DNA of 54,503 nt from Rhodospirillaceae bacterium (GTDB taxonomy: Bacteria; Pseudomonadota; Alphaproteobacteria; Dongiales; Dongiaceae): positions 1 to 54,503 of the forward strand of contig SSEL01000047.1 of assembly GCA_008012315.1 (NCBI GenBank), in the 5' to 3' direction. Position 1 is the first letter of the stretch. Each line of letters begins with the position of its first letter. A model generated the notes under the pieces. That model saw nothing but the letters and a program-made list of their open reading frames with translations, searched no databases and was not told where the DNA came from. The translations under genes were made by a program, and so were the position numbers. Shown here piece by piece: positions 34,518 to 43,962 of this stretch.

Positions 34518-37394
34518 TCAACCCTTGCTGCCGGTGCGCTTCACCTTGCGCGGCGCCAGATAGGGGGCGAGATACTGGCCCGTATAGCTGGCGGCGGTGT
34601 CGGCAACGGTTTCCGGCGTACCGGTGGCGACGATGCTGCCGCCCTTGTCGCCGCCCTCGGGTCCGAGATCGATGATCCAATCGGCGGTCTTGATGACTTC
34701 CAGATTGTGCTCGATCACGACGACGGTATTGCCTTGCTCCACCAATTGGTGGAGCACCTCCAGCAGCTTGCGTACATCCTCGAAATGCAAGCCGGTGGTC
34801 GGCTCATCGAGGATATAGAGCGTGCGGCCGGTGGCCCGGCGCGACAGCTCCTTGGCCAGCTTGACGCGCTGCGCTTCACCGCCCGATAGGGTGGTTGCCG
34901 CCTGACCGATATGAATATAGCTCAGGCCGACCTGCTGCAGCATCGCCATCTTATCGCGAATGGCCGGCACCGCCTTGAAGAACTCCACGCCCTCCTCGAC
35001 CGTCATCTCCAGGACATCGGCAATCGACTTACCCTTGAAGGTAATGTCCAGGGTTTCGCGGTTATAGCGTTTGCCCTTGCACTGGTCGCATTGCACGTAG
35101 ACATCGGGCAGGAAGTGCATCTCGATCTTGATGACGCCGTCACCCTCGCAGGCCTCGCAGCGGCCGCCCTTCACGTTGAAGGAGAAGCGGCCGGCCTTGT
35201 AGCCGCGCGCCTGGGATTCCGGCAGGCCGGCGAACCAGTCGCGGATCGGCGTGAAGGCGCCGGTATAGGTCGCCGGGTTGGAACGCGGTGTCCGGCCGAT
35301 CGGTGATTGGTCGATATCGATGATCTTGTCGAGGAATTCGATGCCCTCGATCTTGTCATGCTCCGCCGGATGGGTGCGCGCGTCGTGCAGCCGACGGGCG
35401 AGGGCGTTATACAGCGTCTCGATCACCAGGGTCGACTTGCCGCCACCCGAAACGCCCGTCACACAGGTAAAGGTGCCGAGCGGGATATCGACGCTGACAT
35501 TCTTCAAATTGTTGCCGCGCGCGCCGACGATGCGCAGACGCGCATCCTTGCCGGCGCCCTTGCGCCGCTCGCTGGGCACCGGAATCTGCTTCCGGCCGCT
35601 CAGATACTGCGCCGTCAGGCTGTTGCTTTTCATGACCTCGGCCGGGGTACCTTCCGACACCACTTCGCCGCCATGGATGCCGGCTGCCGGGCCCATATCG
35701 ATCAGGTAGTCTGCGCTGCGGATGGCGTCCTCGTCATGCTCGACCACCAGCACGGTGTTGCCGAGATCGCGCAATCTCTTGAGCGTCGCCAGCAGCCGGT
35801 CATTGTCCCGCTGATGCAGGCCGATCGACGGCTCGTCGAGCACATAAAGCACGCCGGTCAGGCCCGACCCAATCTGCGAGGCCAGACGGATGCGCTGGCT
35901 CTCACCGCCCGAAAGTGTCGCCGAAGCCCGGCTCAATGTCAGGTAATCGAGGCCGACGCTGTTCAGGAAGCCCAGCCGCTCGTTGATCTCCTTCAGGATG
36001 CGGTGGGCGATGTCCCGCTGTTTCGCCGTCAGCTTCTTGTTGAGCCCGCCGAACCAGTCGCCAGCCTGGGCGATCGACATGTCGGTCACCTGGGCGATGT
36101 TCAGCTTGTCGATCTTTACCGCCAAAGCTTCCGGCTTCAGGCGCTGGCCGCCGCATGCTTCGCAGGGGCTGGTCGACTGAAAGCGACCCAGCTCCTCGCG
36201 CACCCAGGACGAATCGGTTTCCCGGAAACGCCTGTCCATGTTCGTGATGACGCCCTCGAAAGGCTTCGTCGTCTTGTAGCTGCGCACGCCGTCATCGAAG
36301 GTCATCACGACGGCTTCATCGCCCGAACCGAACAGGATGATGTCGCGGATTTTCTTCGGCAGGTCTTCCCAGGGCTTCGTGACACTGAACTTGTAATGCC
36401 GCGCCAGGCTATCGAGCGCCTGTGTGTAATATTGCGACGAGGAATTCGCCCAGGGTGCAATGGCACCTTCCCGCAACGTCTTGCGCTCATCCGGCACCAC
36501 CATATCGGGATCGAAATAGAGCTTGTTGCCGAGGCCGTCGCAGACCGGGCAGGCGCCGAAGGGATTGTTGAACGAGAACAGGCGCGGCTCAATCTCATCG
36601 ATGGTGAAGCCGGAAACCGGGCAGGCGAAGCGGGCCGAGAACATGATGCGCTCGCCGCCTTTATCGGCCGGATCGGCATAGAGCAGGCCATCGGACAGAC
36701 CGAGCGCCGTTTCGACGCTGTCGGCAAGGCGCGTCTGGATACCGTCGCGCACGACCACGCGGTCGACCACCACTTCGATATCATGCTTCAGCTTTTTGTT
36801 GAGCGTCGGCGCCTCGTTGATCTCATGGATCGTGCCGTCGACCCGCACGCGCTGAAAGCCGCGCTTCTGCAGGTCCAGGAATTCCTTCTTGTATTCGCCC
36901 TTGCGGCCGCGTGCGATCGGCGCCAGCAGATAGAGCCGGGTTCCTTCCGGCAGTGCCATGATGCGGTCGACCATCTGGCTGACCGTCTGGCTTTCGATCG
37001 GCAGGCCGGTCGCCGGCGAATAGGGAATGCCGACGCGGGCATAGAGCAGGCGGAGATAGTCATAGATCTCGGTCACCGTGCCGACGGTCGACCGCGGATT
37101 CTTCGAGGTCGTTTTCTGTTCTATGGAGATGGCCGGCGACAGGCCCTCGATGGAATCGACATCCGGCTTCTGCATCAGTTCCAGGAACTGGCGGGCATAG
37201 GCGGAGAGCGATTCGACATAGCGCCGCTGCCCCTCGGCATAGATTGTGTCAAAAGCGAGGGAGGACTTGCCCGAACCGCTGAGGCCGGTGATCACCACGA
37301 GCGAATCGCGCGGGATATCGACATCGACATTCTTCAGATTGTGTTCACGGGCGCCCCGCACCGAGATTTTCGCGCCGTCCATTGCCTTCGCCAT
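34518..37394 (-). CDS. uvrA: Excinuclease ABC subunit A
   Basis: 958-residue damage sensor of nucleotide excision repair, works as a dimer with UvrB. It has two ABC modules: Walker [13 protein letters not shown] near the N-terminus and [11 protein letters not shown] in the second half, with signatures LSGGESQRI and [11 protein letters not shown]. Zinc-finger cysteines are in CPVCDGLG and in CEACEGDG ... CDQCKGKR. The length matches E. coli (940). It is divergent from ssb, with a candidate LexA site 85 bp upstream of the start codon. It heads an operon with the nucleoside hydrolase and GST genes. Confidence 0.98.
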   Translation of the reverse strand: MAKAMDGAKISVRGAREHNLKNVDVDIPRDSLVVITGLSGSGKSSLAFDTIYAEGQRRYVESLSAYARQFLELMQKPDVDSIEGLSPAISIEQKTTSKNPRSTVGTVTEIYDYLRLLYARVGIPYSPATGLPIESQTVSQMVDRIMALPEGTRLYLLAPIARGRKGEYKKEFLDLQKRGFQRVRVDGTIHEINEAPTLNKKLKHDIEVVVDRVVVRDGIQTRLADSVETALGLSDGLLYADPADKGGERIMFSARFACPVSGFTIDEIEPRLFSFNNPFGACPVCDGLGNKLYFDPDMVVPDERKTLREGAIAPWANSSSQYYTQALDSLARHYKFSVTKPWEDLPKKIRDIILFGSGDEAVVMTFDDGVRSYKTTKPFEGVITNMDRRFRETDSSWVREELGRFQSTSPCEACGGQRLKPEALAVKIDKLNIAQVTDMSIAQAGDWFGGLNKKLTAKQRDIAHRILKEINERLGFLNSVGLDYLTLSRASATLSGGESQRIRLASQIGSGLTGVLYVLDEPSIGLHQRDNDRLLATLKRLRDLGNTVLVVEHDEDAIRSADYLIDMGPAAGIHGGEVVSEGTPAEVMKSNSLTAQYLSGRKQIPVPSERRKGAGKDARLRIVGARGNNLKNVSVDIPLGTFTCVTGVSGGGKSTLVIETLYNALARRLHDARTHPAEHDKIEGIEFLDKIIDIDQSPIGRTPRSNPATYTGAFTPIRDWFAGLPESQARGYKAGRFSFNVKGGRCEACEGDGVIKIEMHFLPDVYVQCDQCKGKRYNRETLDITFKGKSIADVLEMTVEEGVEFFKAVPAIRDKMAMLQQVGLSYIHIGQAATTLSGGEAQRVKLAKELSRRATGRTLYILDEPTTGLHFEDVRKLLEVLHQLVEQGNTVVVIEHNLEVIKTADWIIDLGPEGGDKGGSIVATGTPETVADTAASYTGQYLAPYLAPRKVKRTGSKG

Positions 37395-37478
37395 ACCTGA
37401 TCCGATCCTTCAAACCCGCTGCTCATACCGCCTTCCGGGACGGGTTCCGTCCGCCGGTTGGCGACTATCGCCGAAAAA

Positions 37479-37493
37479 GAACAAAAGTGGAAG
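37479..37493. promoter_or_regulatory. Candidate SOS (LexA) box in the uvrA-ssb intergenic region
   Basis: Read toward uvrA the site is CTTC-N7-GTTC (CTTCCACTTTTGTTC), one mismatch from the alphaproteobacterial LexA consensus GTTC-N7-GTTC, and the TTTTGTTC right half is typical. It is 85 bp upstream of the uvrA ATG and about 200 bp from ssb. The rest of the 301-bp gap (37395-37695) is unstructured apart from AT-rich patches. I see no other gene in it. Confidence 0.55.
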
Positions 37494-37695
37494 ATGGCCT
37501 GATGAGATTCGGGCCGCACTGAGGTAATGTGAGACATGCAGAATCAGGCTAAGGCCCGGAAATTCACGGTTTTTCCGCCTAAGAGCGGAGAAGAGCGCCG
37601 TAAGTATCTTTGCTGCTGACTTTCACCGGCCATCAGTGTTAAGTCAGCCTCATAAATGGACACCGTGACACCGCAATTCCAGACAGGGAAAACAC

Positions 37696-38208
37696 ATGGC
37701 AGGCAGCGTCAATAAAGTCATCCTGATCGGCAATCTGGGCCGGGACCCGGAAATCCGCACCACCCAGGACGGGACGCGGGTCGCCAACCTGTCGATCGCG
37801 ACCTCGGAAACCTGGCGCGACAAGGGTTCGGGCGAGCGGCGTGAAAAGACCGAATGGCACCGCGTTGTGGTGTTCAACGACCGCATCGTCGATGTCGCCG
37901 AGCGTTACCTGAAGAAGGGCGCCACGGTCTATATCGAAGGCCAGCTGCAGACCCGCAAATGGACCGACCAAAGCGGTGTCGAGAAATACACCACCGAAGT
38001 CGTGCTGCAGAAATATCGTGGCGAGTTGACCATGCTCGGCGGCCGCGGCGAAGGCGGCGGCATGGGCGGTGGCGAGCCTGATTCCGGCTACGGCAATGGC
38101 GGCGGCGGTTATGGCGGCGGTAGCAGCGGCGGCGGTTACGGCGGCGGCTCGGGCGGTGGTGGTGGCCGGTCCGGCGGCGGCGATCTCGACGACGATATCC
38201 CGTTCTAA
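37696..38208 (+). CDS. ssb: Single-stranded DNA-binding protein
   Basis: 170-residue SSB. The N-terminal OB fold ([50 protein letters not shown]) covers about residues 1-110. A long Gly-rich linker with repeated GGGYGG units follows, and the acidic tip DLDDDIPF recruits repair and replication proteins. It forms homotetramers on ssDNA. It is divergent from uvrA, the classic arrangement, and is followed by a strong terminator. Confidence 0.98.
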   Translation: MAGSVNKVILIGNLGRDPEIRTTQDGTRVANLSIATSETWRDKGSGERREKTEWHRVVVFNDRIVDVAERYLKKGATVYIEGQLQTRKWTDQSGVEKYTTEVVLQKYRGELTMLGGRGEGGGMGGGEPDSGYGNGGGGYGGGSSGGGYGGGSGGGGGRSGGGDLDDDIPF

Positions 38209-38234
38209 GTTTCGATATATCCGCGACAAAAAAG

Positions 38235-38263
38235 AGCCGGAAAGCAATCGCTTCCGGCTTTTT
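38235..38263 (+). terminator. Rho-independent terminator after ssb
   Basis: A stem of AGCCGGAAAGC (38235-38245) with GCTTCCGGCT (38250-38259) has one bulged A and a four-base loop, then a T-rich tail (38259-38263 and beyond). It lies 26 bases after the ssb stop. A-rich sequence on the other side may let it also serve the converging anti-sigma gene. Confidence 0.85.
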
Positions 38264-38286
38264 CTTTGCCTGGAATCACGACAAGT

Positions 38287-39072
38287 TCAGGGATGTGTGC
38301 GCCATCGCGCGACGAAATTCTGCAATTCGGCCGTGTTGAGATCGGAGATGGCCCAGAGAGTCATGCCCTTTTCGCGCCAGTGAACGATGTTATAGCCGTC
38401 TCGCTCCAGCAGTTGCGGCGCTTCGGGCCCTCCGTCAGCCGGCCAGACGAGCACATTGATCAGATGCTGGCCGCCGCGATAGACAAGGGCGGCAACCTCC
38501 CGGTTCTTGAGATAATCCAGCCGACCGCCTTCCAGCGGGAAACCCTGATCGGCAAGATTCTTCACGGGCGGAGCGAAATCGATTTTGCCGTCGAACCAGG
38601 GCTTTACATTGTGCTGGTTGTTGGAGGCGATATCGACGAGATGGCCAGGCTGCAGCGATCGGACATGACTGCCCATGACAAAATCCGCAATGTCGCCTGA
38701 GGGAACCGGCTGGACCAGCATGAGCACCGCAACGGTTGCCATTGCCGCGCCGAGACCGAAGCCGAGCAATGAACGCCACCAGGAGAGGAGGCGGGCTCCC
38801 CTAGCGCCGGGCCGTCGATGCGCGGCGGCGGGAGTCATGCCGGCACGGATCAATCGCTGTTCAAGGTGGCGGCGCAGGGCTTCCGATGCAGGATGATAGC
38901 TGGCTTCCTGCCGCACCGCGTTCCGGGTATCCGACAGATGTGTCCAGGCTTCCCGGCAATAGGGACAGGTTTCGCGGTGCGTGACGAGTGCGGCGGATTG
39001 CGCTGCATCGAGCTCGCCGTCGAAATCGGCTTGAACAAGCAAGACCTTGTCGCAATTCTCCCTGGTGCTCAT
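38287..39072 (-). CDS. Zinc-finger anti-sigma factor, membrane-anchored
   Basis: About 261 residues. The N-terminal zinc-binding anti-sigma domain carries H-x3-C-x2-C in THRETCPYC. It holds the partner ECF sigma factor inactive. A single membrane segment (GFGLGAAMATVAVLML, about residues 115-132) is followed by a periplasmic domain of about 130 residues that may sense the signal. ATG 39072 overlaps the sigma stop as ATGA, the usual coupled pair. An open extension upstream lies inside the sigma gene and is not used. Confidence 0.9.
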   Translation of the reverse strand: MSTRENCDKVLLVQADFDGELDAAQSAALVTHRETCPYCREAWTHLSDTRNAVRQEASYHPASEALRRHLEQRLIRAGMTPAAAHRRPGARGARLLSWWRSLLGFGLGAAMATVAVLMLVQPVPSGDIADFVMGSHVRSLQPGHLVDIASNNQHNVKPWFDGKIDFAPPVKNLADQGFPLEGGRLDYLKNREVAALVYRGGQHLINVLVWPADGGPEAPQLLERDGYNIVHWREKGMTLWAISDLNTAELQNFVARWRTHP

Positions 39073-39608
39073 GATGCATATGCTCCGGCCGAAGCGGCCT
39101 TGCTCAACAGTCGCCGGGCGCGCCACAGACGCGACATGACGGTACCGATCGGCGCTCCGATGATCTCGGCGATTTCCTTGTAACTCAATTCCTCCAGCTC
39201 CCGCAGGATGACGCATTCCCGCAAGTCCAAGGGTAATTGCTGCAACAGCGTGTCGATCTCGCGCTGCGCTTCGCTACGGATCAACTGGACTTCGGGATCG
39301 TCGCCCGGATCGGCGAGCTCCATGTTTCCGCTTTCTGCTTCGGTATCTGCGCCCAGGTTCACCATATGAATGCCCCGTCTCTTCTTCAGGGCGGCATAGG
39401 CGGTATTGCGGACAATCTGCAGAAGCCAGGCGCGGGCGTTTGTGCCGCGAAAGGATGGGAAATAGGAAAAGGCGCGCAATAAGGCCTCCTGCAGCACATC
39501 CTCCGCATCGGCCGGATCACGCAACAGCCAGCGCGCCAGGTTATGCGCTGCATCGAGATGCACCAGGACCTCAGCCTGAAAACGCTGGGAATCCGGACCG
39601 CCGGCCAC
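39069..39608 (-). CDS. ECF RNA polymerase sigma factor
   Basis: 179-residue extracytoplasmic-function sigma-70. Region 2 includes DPADAEDVLQEALLRAF (the DAEDxxQ motif) and region 4 ends with LPLDLRECVILRELEELSYKEIAEIIGAPIGTVMSRLWRARR, a helix-turn-helix reading the -35 element. The cognate anti-sigma follows with a four-base overlap. The divergent metallophosphoesterase-cupredoxin pair is the probable target operon, with the promoter region between them (39609-39860). Confidence 0.95.
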   Translation of the reverse strand: MAGGPDSQRFQAEVLVHLDAAHNLARWLLRDPADAEDVLQEALLRAFSYFPSFRGTNARAWLLQIVRNTAYAALKKRRGIHMVNLGADTEAESGNMELADPGDDPEVQLIRSEAQREIDTLLQQLPLDLRECVILRELEELSYKEIAEIIGAPIGTVMSRLWRARRLLSKAASAGAYAS

Positions 39609-39724
39609 GTTCAGGACCCGGTCGCAAAAGAAAAGTTACCGACCGTTGTCGGCAGTGATCCGCAGATGAACATTTCGGCCTAGTTCAACGTGGTCCTGGA
39701 TGATTAGATCACGCAGCTCGCGGA

Positions 39725-39770
39725 TTTATTCTCGCTCGCGATTCTAAACTGCAAAAAAAACGAGAATAAA
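39725..39770. promoter_or_regulatory. Divergent 10-bp inverted repeat between the ECF sigma gene and its likely target operon
   Basis: TTTATTCTCG (39725-39734) and CGAGAATAAA (39761-39770) are perfect reverse complements separated by 26 bp. The element CGAGAATAAA thus points outward on both strands, toward the sigma gene and toward the metallophosphoesterase gene. It may be the ECF -35 element duplicated for the two divergent promoters, or an operator. The 252-bp gap otherwise shows an A8 run and no gene. Confidence 0.5.
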
Positions 39771-39860
39771 ATTCCCTCCGATTTTTCTGAATAGCGCCGG
39801 CATCCCGGTGATCTCCGTCCTTAGCAGATCCAAGCGTGGATCGGATGCAGGAGGCTGGAG

Positions 39861-40820
39861 ATGAGCAAGTCTATCACAAGTGACGTGCCGCAGGCGGCGG
39901 ACGAACAGCATGGCACAAACCGGCGTGGTTTTTTGAAATGCGGGGTTTGGGCCGGGACCGGTGTCGCCTGGATCATGAGCGGCGGCATTCCCAGATCGAT
40001 GAGTCTCGATCTGGTGGATACGGCCCTGGCGGATGCCGCAAGCTTCAGCTTCGTACAGATCAGCGACAGCCATATCGGCTTCAATAAGGCGCCAAATCCC
40101 GATCCCGTCGCGACCTTTCGGCAAGGTCTCCAGCGGATCAAATCATTGCCGACCCAGCCGGCTTTCATGATTCATACCGGCGATGTCAGCCACCTGTCCA
40201 AACCCGACGAGTTCGACACGGCCGAGCAGATCATCGGGGAAAGCGGCTTCGAGACACATTACGTGCCCGGCGAGCATGATATCTTGATCGATGACGGCAA
40301 ACCGTTCTTCGAGCGTTTCTCCAAGAGCGCCGATGGCTGGTACAGCTTCGACCAGAACGGGGTGCATTTCATCGCGCTGGTCAATGTCCTCGGCTTCAAG
40401 TCAGGCGGCTTCGGCCATCTCGGCGAGGAACAATTGGCCTGGCTGCAACGTGATCTCATGGCGCAATCGGCGAGCACGCCGATCGTCGTCTTCACTCATA
40501 TTCCCCTCTGGATGGTCTACGACAAATGGGGCTGGGGCACCGATGATGCCGCGCAAGCGATGAGCTATCTGAAGCCATTCGGGTCGGTCACCGTGCTCAA
40601 TGGCCATATCCATCAGGTGATCCAGAAAATCGAGGGCACGGTCAGTTTCCATACGGCCTATTCGACCGCCTATCCGCAACCGGCACCCGGTACGGCACCC
40701 AATCCGGGACCGATGAAAGTCGATGCCGGTCGCCTCAAATCGCTGCTCGGGATTCGCGATGTCAATTCGCTCTCGACCACGCAGCCCTTGGCGATCATCG
40801 ATACGCCGTTAAGCGCCTGA
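39861..40820 (+). CDS. Tat-exported metallophosphoesterase
   Basis: 319 residues. A twin-arginine signal NRRGFLKCGVWAGTGVAWIM (RR at about 21-22) precedes a calcineurin-like phosphoesterase domain. Metal-binding motifs are QISDSHIG (D-x-H), HTGDVSHL (GD), PGEHD (GNHD variant with Glu for Asn), FTHIPLW and NGHIHQ. The variant PGEHD lacks the usual Asn of GNHD, a notable change at a metal ligand. It is the first gene of an operon with the cupredoxin and is divergent from the ECF sigma gene. The substrate is unknown. Confidence 0.88.
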   Translation: MSKSITSDVPQAADEQHGTNRRGFLKCGVWAGTGVAWIMSGGIPRSMSLDLVDTALADAASFSFVQISDSHIGFNKAPNPDPVATFRQGLQRIKSLPTQPAFMIHTGDVSHLSKPDEFDTAEQIIGESGFETHYVPGEHDILIDDGKPFFERFSKSADGWYSFDQNGVHFIALVNVLGFKSGGFGHLGEEQLAWLQRDLMAQSASTPIVVFTHIPLWMVYDKWGWGTDDAAQAMSYLKPFGSVTVLNGHIHQVIQKIEGTVSFHTAYSTAYPQPAPGTAPNPGPMKVDAGRLKSLLGIRDVNSLSTTQPLAIIDTPLSA

Positions 40821-40831
40821 GGGGGAGCATC

Positions 40832-41248
40832 ATGCCCATCGATAAGGCCTATCGGGCGCGAACCAGCGCCATCGTCGCCTGTCTCTTGCTTTTAACGCCG
40901 CATCTTGCTTACGCCGTGATGCCGGATGGCATGGAGATGCCGCCATCGGTCACGCGTAACGTCCCCGCCAATGTTCCTGTCGCCACATCGTCCGATCAAG
41001 TCGAGATCGGCAATTTCAGTTTCTCGCCGATGGCCCTGACAGTGGCGGCAGGAACCAAGGTTACTTGGACCAATCACGACGATATCCCGCATACGGTGGT
41101 CAGCGATGACGATCCGCATCTTTTTAAATCGCCGCCGCTCGATACCGATGATGCCTATTCCGTCATCTTTCAGAAACCCGGCACCTACCGGTATTTCTGT
41201 TCGGTCCATCCGAAAATGGTCGGGACCATTATCGTCAAGGCACCTTGA
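40832..41248 (+). CDS. Exported cupredoxin (plastocyanin/amicyanin-like)
   Basis: 138 residues with a signal peptide (ARTSAIVACLLLLTPHLAYA). The mature part is a blue-copper fold with IGNFSFSPMALTVAAGTKVTW and all four type-1 copper ligands: the first His in NHDDIPHT, then Cys, His and Met in YFCSVHPKM. The spacing C-x2-H-x2-M is the short loop of amicyanin-type proteins. It carries electrons in the periplasm. It follows the metallophosphoesterase by 11 bases and probably belongs to the ECF regulon. It ends seven bases before the convergent NiCoT gene. Confidence 0.92.
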   Translation: MPIDKAYRARTSAIVACLLLLTPHLAYAVMPDGMEMPPSVTRNVPANVPVATSSDQVEIGNFSFSPMALTVAAGTKVTWTNHDDIPHTVVSDDDPHLFKSPPLDTDDAYSVIFQKPGTYRYFCSVHPKMVGTIIVKAP

Positions 41249-41254
41249 GATTTC

Positions 41255-42328
41255 TCAACGGGGTGTATCGGCAGTGAGGCGCGCGTCGATCTCGTCGTAA
41301 CGCTTCACCCGGTAGATCACCGCCGAGACGATCCAGCTGACGACGAAGATTCCAATAATGAGATAGCCGACGGTACCCAGGCTTTCATTCAGGCTGCCGA
41401 CCAGGTCCCAGACCGGGCCGGTGAGATTGAACTTGTCGCTGACCAGGCCCAGCGCTTCGATGCCGCCAATCACCACCGCGACGATGACCGAAACCGCCGT
41501 GATGGTCATGTTGTAATAGAGTTTGCGGATCGGCTTCACGAAGGCCCAGCCATAGGCGCCCAGCATGAGGATACTGTCGATCGTGTCGACCAGCGACATG
41601 CCGGCGGTGAAAAGGGCAGGGAAGACCAGGATCGACCAGATCGGCAGGCCTTGCGAGCCCTGCACCGCCGAAATGCCGAGCAGCCCCACTTCGGTCGCGG
41701 TATCGAAACCGAGGCCGAAGAGAAAGCCCAGCGGATACATATGCCAACTCCGGCGGATCAGCCCGAAGAGCGGACGGAAGATGCGCGCCAGCAACCCGCC
41801 ACGCGCCAGCAGCATGTCGAGATCCTCATCGACATAGCGCCCGCCGGCCTTGACATGCCGGAAGCTGCGATAGACACCGACCAGGATCATCAGGTTGATG
41901 ACGGCGATGGCCAACAGGAAGCTCGCCGAAACGGCCGTGCCGATCAGGCCGCCGATGGCGTGAAACGCCTCGATCTGGTCCTTGAAGGCAGCGGCAGTGG
42001 CAGCAACGCCAACCGAGGCCAGGACCACGATGGTGGAATGGCCAAGCGAGAAGAAAAAGCCGACGCCGATCGGCCGCTTGCCCTCCTGCATCAGCTTGCG
42101 GGTCACATTGTCGATGGCGGCGATGTGATCGGCATCCACCGCGTGCCGCAGGCCGAAACTATAGGCGAGGAAAGCCGTGCCCATGAGCAGGGGATGATCG
42201 CGGAAGGCGATAAAGGCCCAGCACCAGACCCCGATATTCGCCGCAATCAGCAGAATAAGGAGGGCAATCACCTTGCCGCGCAGATTGTCGCCGCCATCGC
42301 TGAAGATGCGCCGCAGGACAGTGACCAT
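41255..42328 (-). CDS. NiCoT family nickel/cobalt permease (HoxN/NixA type)
   Basis: 357-residue inner-membrane permease importing Ni2+ and/or Co2+. The TM2 signature is RHAVDADHIAAIDNVTRKL, and the further family motifs LGHSTIVV, LGFDTATEVGLL and LFTAGMSLVDTIDS are all present. There are about eight hydrophobic segments. A near-perfect NikR operator overlaps its predicted -10 element, which favours nickel as the substrate. No nickel enzyme genes (urease, hydrogenase) are in the window. Convergent with the cupredoxin gene. Confidence 0.94.
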   Translation of the reverse strand: MVTVLRRIFSDGGDNLRGKVIALLILLIAANIGVWCWAFIAFRDHPLLMGTAFLAYSFGLRHAVDADHIAAIDNVTRKLMQEGKRPIGVGFFFSLGHSTIVVLASVGVAATAAAFKDQIEAFHAIGGLIGTAVSASFLLAIAVINLMILVGVYRSFRHVKAGGRYVDEDLDMLLARGGLLARIFRPLFGLIRRSWHMYPLGFLFGLGFDTATEVGLLGISAVQGSQGLPIWSILVFPALFTAGMSLVDTIDSILMLGAYGWAFVKPIRKLYYNMTITAVSVIVAVVIGGIEALGLVSDKFNLTGPVWDLVGSLNESLGTVGYLIIGIFVVSWIVSAVIYRVKRYDEIDARLTADTPR

Positions 42329-42391
42329 GAAATCCCCCGTTCAGGGTCGAGGCCCTTGAGACTTTCGTTTAGGAATGGGTGATGTGAGTCG

Positions 42392-42430
42392 GTATGATGT
42401 TTTTATATATTGATCATAATTCTTCGTAAA
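42392..42430 (-). promoter_or_regulatory. NikR operator overlapping the NiCoT promoter
   Basis: GTATGA (42392-42397), 16 bp, then TCATAA (42414-42419) matches the NikR consensus GTATGA-N16-TCATAC at 11 of 12 positions with exact spacing. On the minus strand a promoter TTTACG (42430-42425), 17 bp, TATAAA (42407-42402) is embedded, with its -10 inside the operator. Ni-bound NikR would block transcription of the permease when nickel is plentiful. The region 42329-42475 holds no gene. Confidence 0.75.
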
Positions 42431-42475
42431 CCTGTCACATGAGCGAGCGCGGCATTTTTATTCGGCCGGGCCCCG

Positions 42476-43273
42476 TCAGTCGGCGAAATCTGGTTCGGCG
42501 CAGGCCAGGATGCGCTTGACGCTTTCGAGATGCAGCCGCGCGCCCTTGGCATCGCCATCGTTCATCTGCTGCGCGGTTCGGCTGGCGATCTCGGCCGGTA
42601 TCGGTTTCAGGGGCCGGCCCGAGCTCATTGCCCGCAATTGCACATCGGCGGCGCGTTCCAGGTAATAGAGGTCGTCCCAGGCCTGGGCGATGGTCGGGCC
42701 GATCACCATCACGCCATGGTTCTTCATGAAGACGATATCGGCATCGCCCATCGCGGCGGCGATACGGTCACCTTCGGCATTATCCAAAGCAAGGCCCTGG
42801 TAATTCTCGTCGACCACCGTGCGGCCGTAGAATTTCAGCGCCGTCTGGCCGGCCCAGACCAGCGGCTCACCTTCCAGCATGCTGAGCGCGGTGGCATTCG
42901 GCATATGTGTGTGAAAAGCGACGCGGGCGCGTGGCTTCTGCAGATGCAGTCGCGCGTGAATATAGAAGGCCGTCGCCTCGACCTCGCCATGGCCGGCCAC
43001 GGTATTGCCATGAAAATCGCAGATCAGCAGTTTCGAGGCAGTGATCTCATCGAAAGCGAAGCCGAACGGATTGACCAGGAAGAGATCGTCATGGCCGGGC
43101 ACGACGGCGGAAAAATGGTTGCAGATGCCTTCCTGCAGCCCCAGCCGCGCCGCCATGCGGAAGCAAGCCGCAAGATCGACCCGCGCCGCCCGTATCTCGG
43201 CGCTGTCCAGATCGCTGTTGCGCAAGACAGCCGGTGCAGCCTGACGCGCCGCTGAGGTGATTTCATGTGCCAT
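42476..43273 (-). CDS. Class II aldolase/adducin family protein
   Basis: About 265 residues with a class II aldolase/adducin fold. The zinc-site pattern is present: VAFHTHMPNATAL (H-x-H), and a later single His in KNHGVMVIG. The N-terminal GICNHFSAVVPG resembles the substrate-phosphate loop. The subgroup without strong similarity to FucA is common in alphaproteobacteria and mostly uncharacterised. Decarboxylase or ketose aldolase roles are possible. ATG 43273 is preferred over the open extension to 43324. Confidence 0.85.
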   Translation of the reverse strand: MAHEITSAARQAAPAVLRNSDLDSAEIRAARVDLAACFRMAARLGLQEGICNHFSAVVPGHDDLFLVNPFGFAFDEITASKLLICDFHGNTVAGHGEVEATAFYIHARLHLQKPRARVAFHTHMPNATALSMLEGEPLVWAGQTALKFYGRTVVDENYQGLALDNAEGDRIAAAMGDADIVFMKNHGVMVIGPTIAQAWDDLYYLERAADVQLRAMSSGRPLKPIPAEIASRTAQQMNDGDAKGARLHLESVKRILACAEPDFAD

Positions 43274-43484
43274 GTTTCGCCCCTGACAATACCTGACAAT
43301 ATGCGAGAGGCCGCATTGGACCACAGCCGGGCAGGACCTGTCATCTGCGCTGCATGCAGACCGGCATCGCTTTTAACGACTTCATAAATTCACCGTTAGG
43401 GCAGGGCCTTTCTATTGACACGCCAGGGAACCGGTCACAGGGTCGAACGGGGGATGGAACGTCCTATGAGATGGAGTTCGAACC

Positions 43485-43952
43485 ATGGCAAGCACTGTGA
43501 AAGCGATCCCCGACGGCTACCATTCGGTCACGCCTTATCTGGCCGTTGATGGCGGCGCGGCGGCGGTCGAGTTCTACAAGAAGGTTTTCGGCGCCGTCGA
43601 GCGTCTGCGGATGGATGCTCCCGGCGGCAAGCTCGGCCATACCGAATTGATGATCGGCGACAGCGTCATTATGATGTCGGACGAATTTCCGGAAATGAAT
43701 ATGCGTGGTCCGAAGACGATCGGCGGCTCGCCGGTCAGCCTCGCCGTCTATGTGCCTGATGTCGATGCCGTGGTGAAGCAGGCGCTCGCTGCCGGCGCGA
43801 CGCTTGAACGCCCCGTCGAGAACAGGTTCTACGGCGATCGCACAGGCACGATCAAAGATCCATTCGGCCATATCTGGCATATCGGCACCCATGTCGAAGA
43901 TGTCTCGCCGGAGGAATTGCAGAAACGTGCCAAGGCGGCTGGCTGCGCCTGA
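43485..43952 (+). CDS. VOC superfamily (PhnB/glyoxalase-like) protein
   Basis: 155-residue vicinal-oxygen-chelate protein of the PhnB-like group. It starts IPDGYHSVTPYLAVDGGAAAVEFYKKVFGA and ends DRTGTIKDPFGHIWHIGTHVED, the typical DPFGHxWxxxTH signature. Likely a small cytoplasmic dimer. Activity unknown: glyoxalase, extradiol or antibiotic-binding functions all occur in the fold. Transcribed alone, 10 bases before the convergent LysR gene. Confidence 0.9.
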   Translation: MASTVKAIPDGYHSVTPYLAVDGGAAAVEFYKKVFGAVERLRMDAPGGKLGHTELMIGDSVIMMSDEFPEMNMRGPKTIGGSPVSLAVYVPDVDAVVKQALAAGATLERPVENRFYGDRTGTIKDPFGHIWHIGTHVEDVSPEELQKRAKAAGCA

Positions 43953-43962
43953 GCGGGGCAGC

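Noticed and set aside
35307..37400. 697-codon open frame on the plus strand
   Set aside because: It lies wholly antisense to uvrA, whose every motif is intact. A codon-bias shadow.
42329..42475. Cobalamin riboswitch upstream of the NiCoT gene
   Set aside because: The gap is only 147 bp, has no B12-box-like sequence and is largely explained by the NikR site and promoter.
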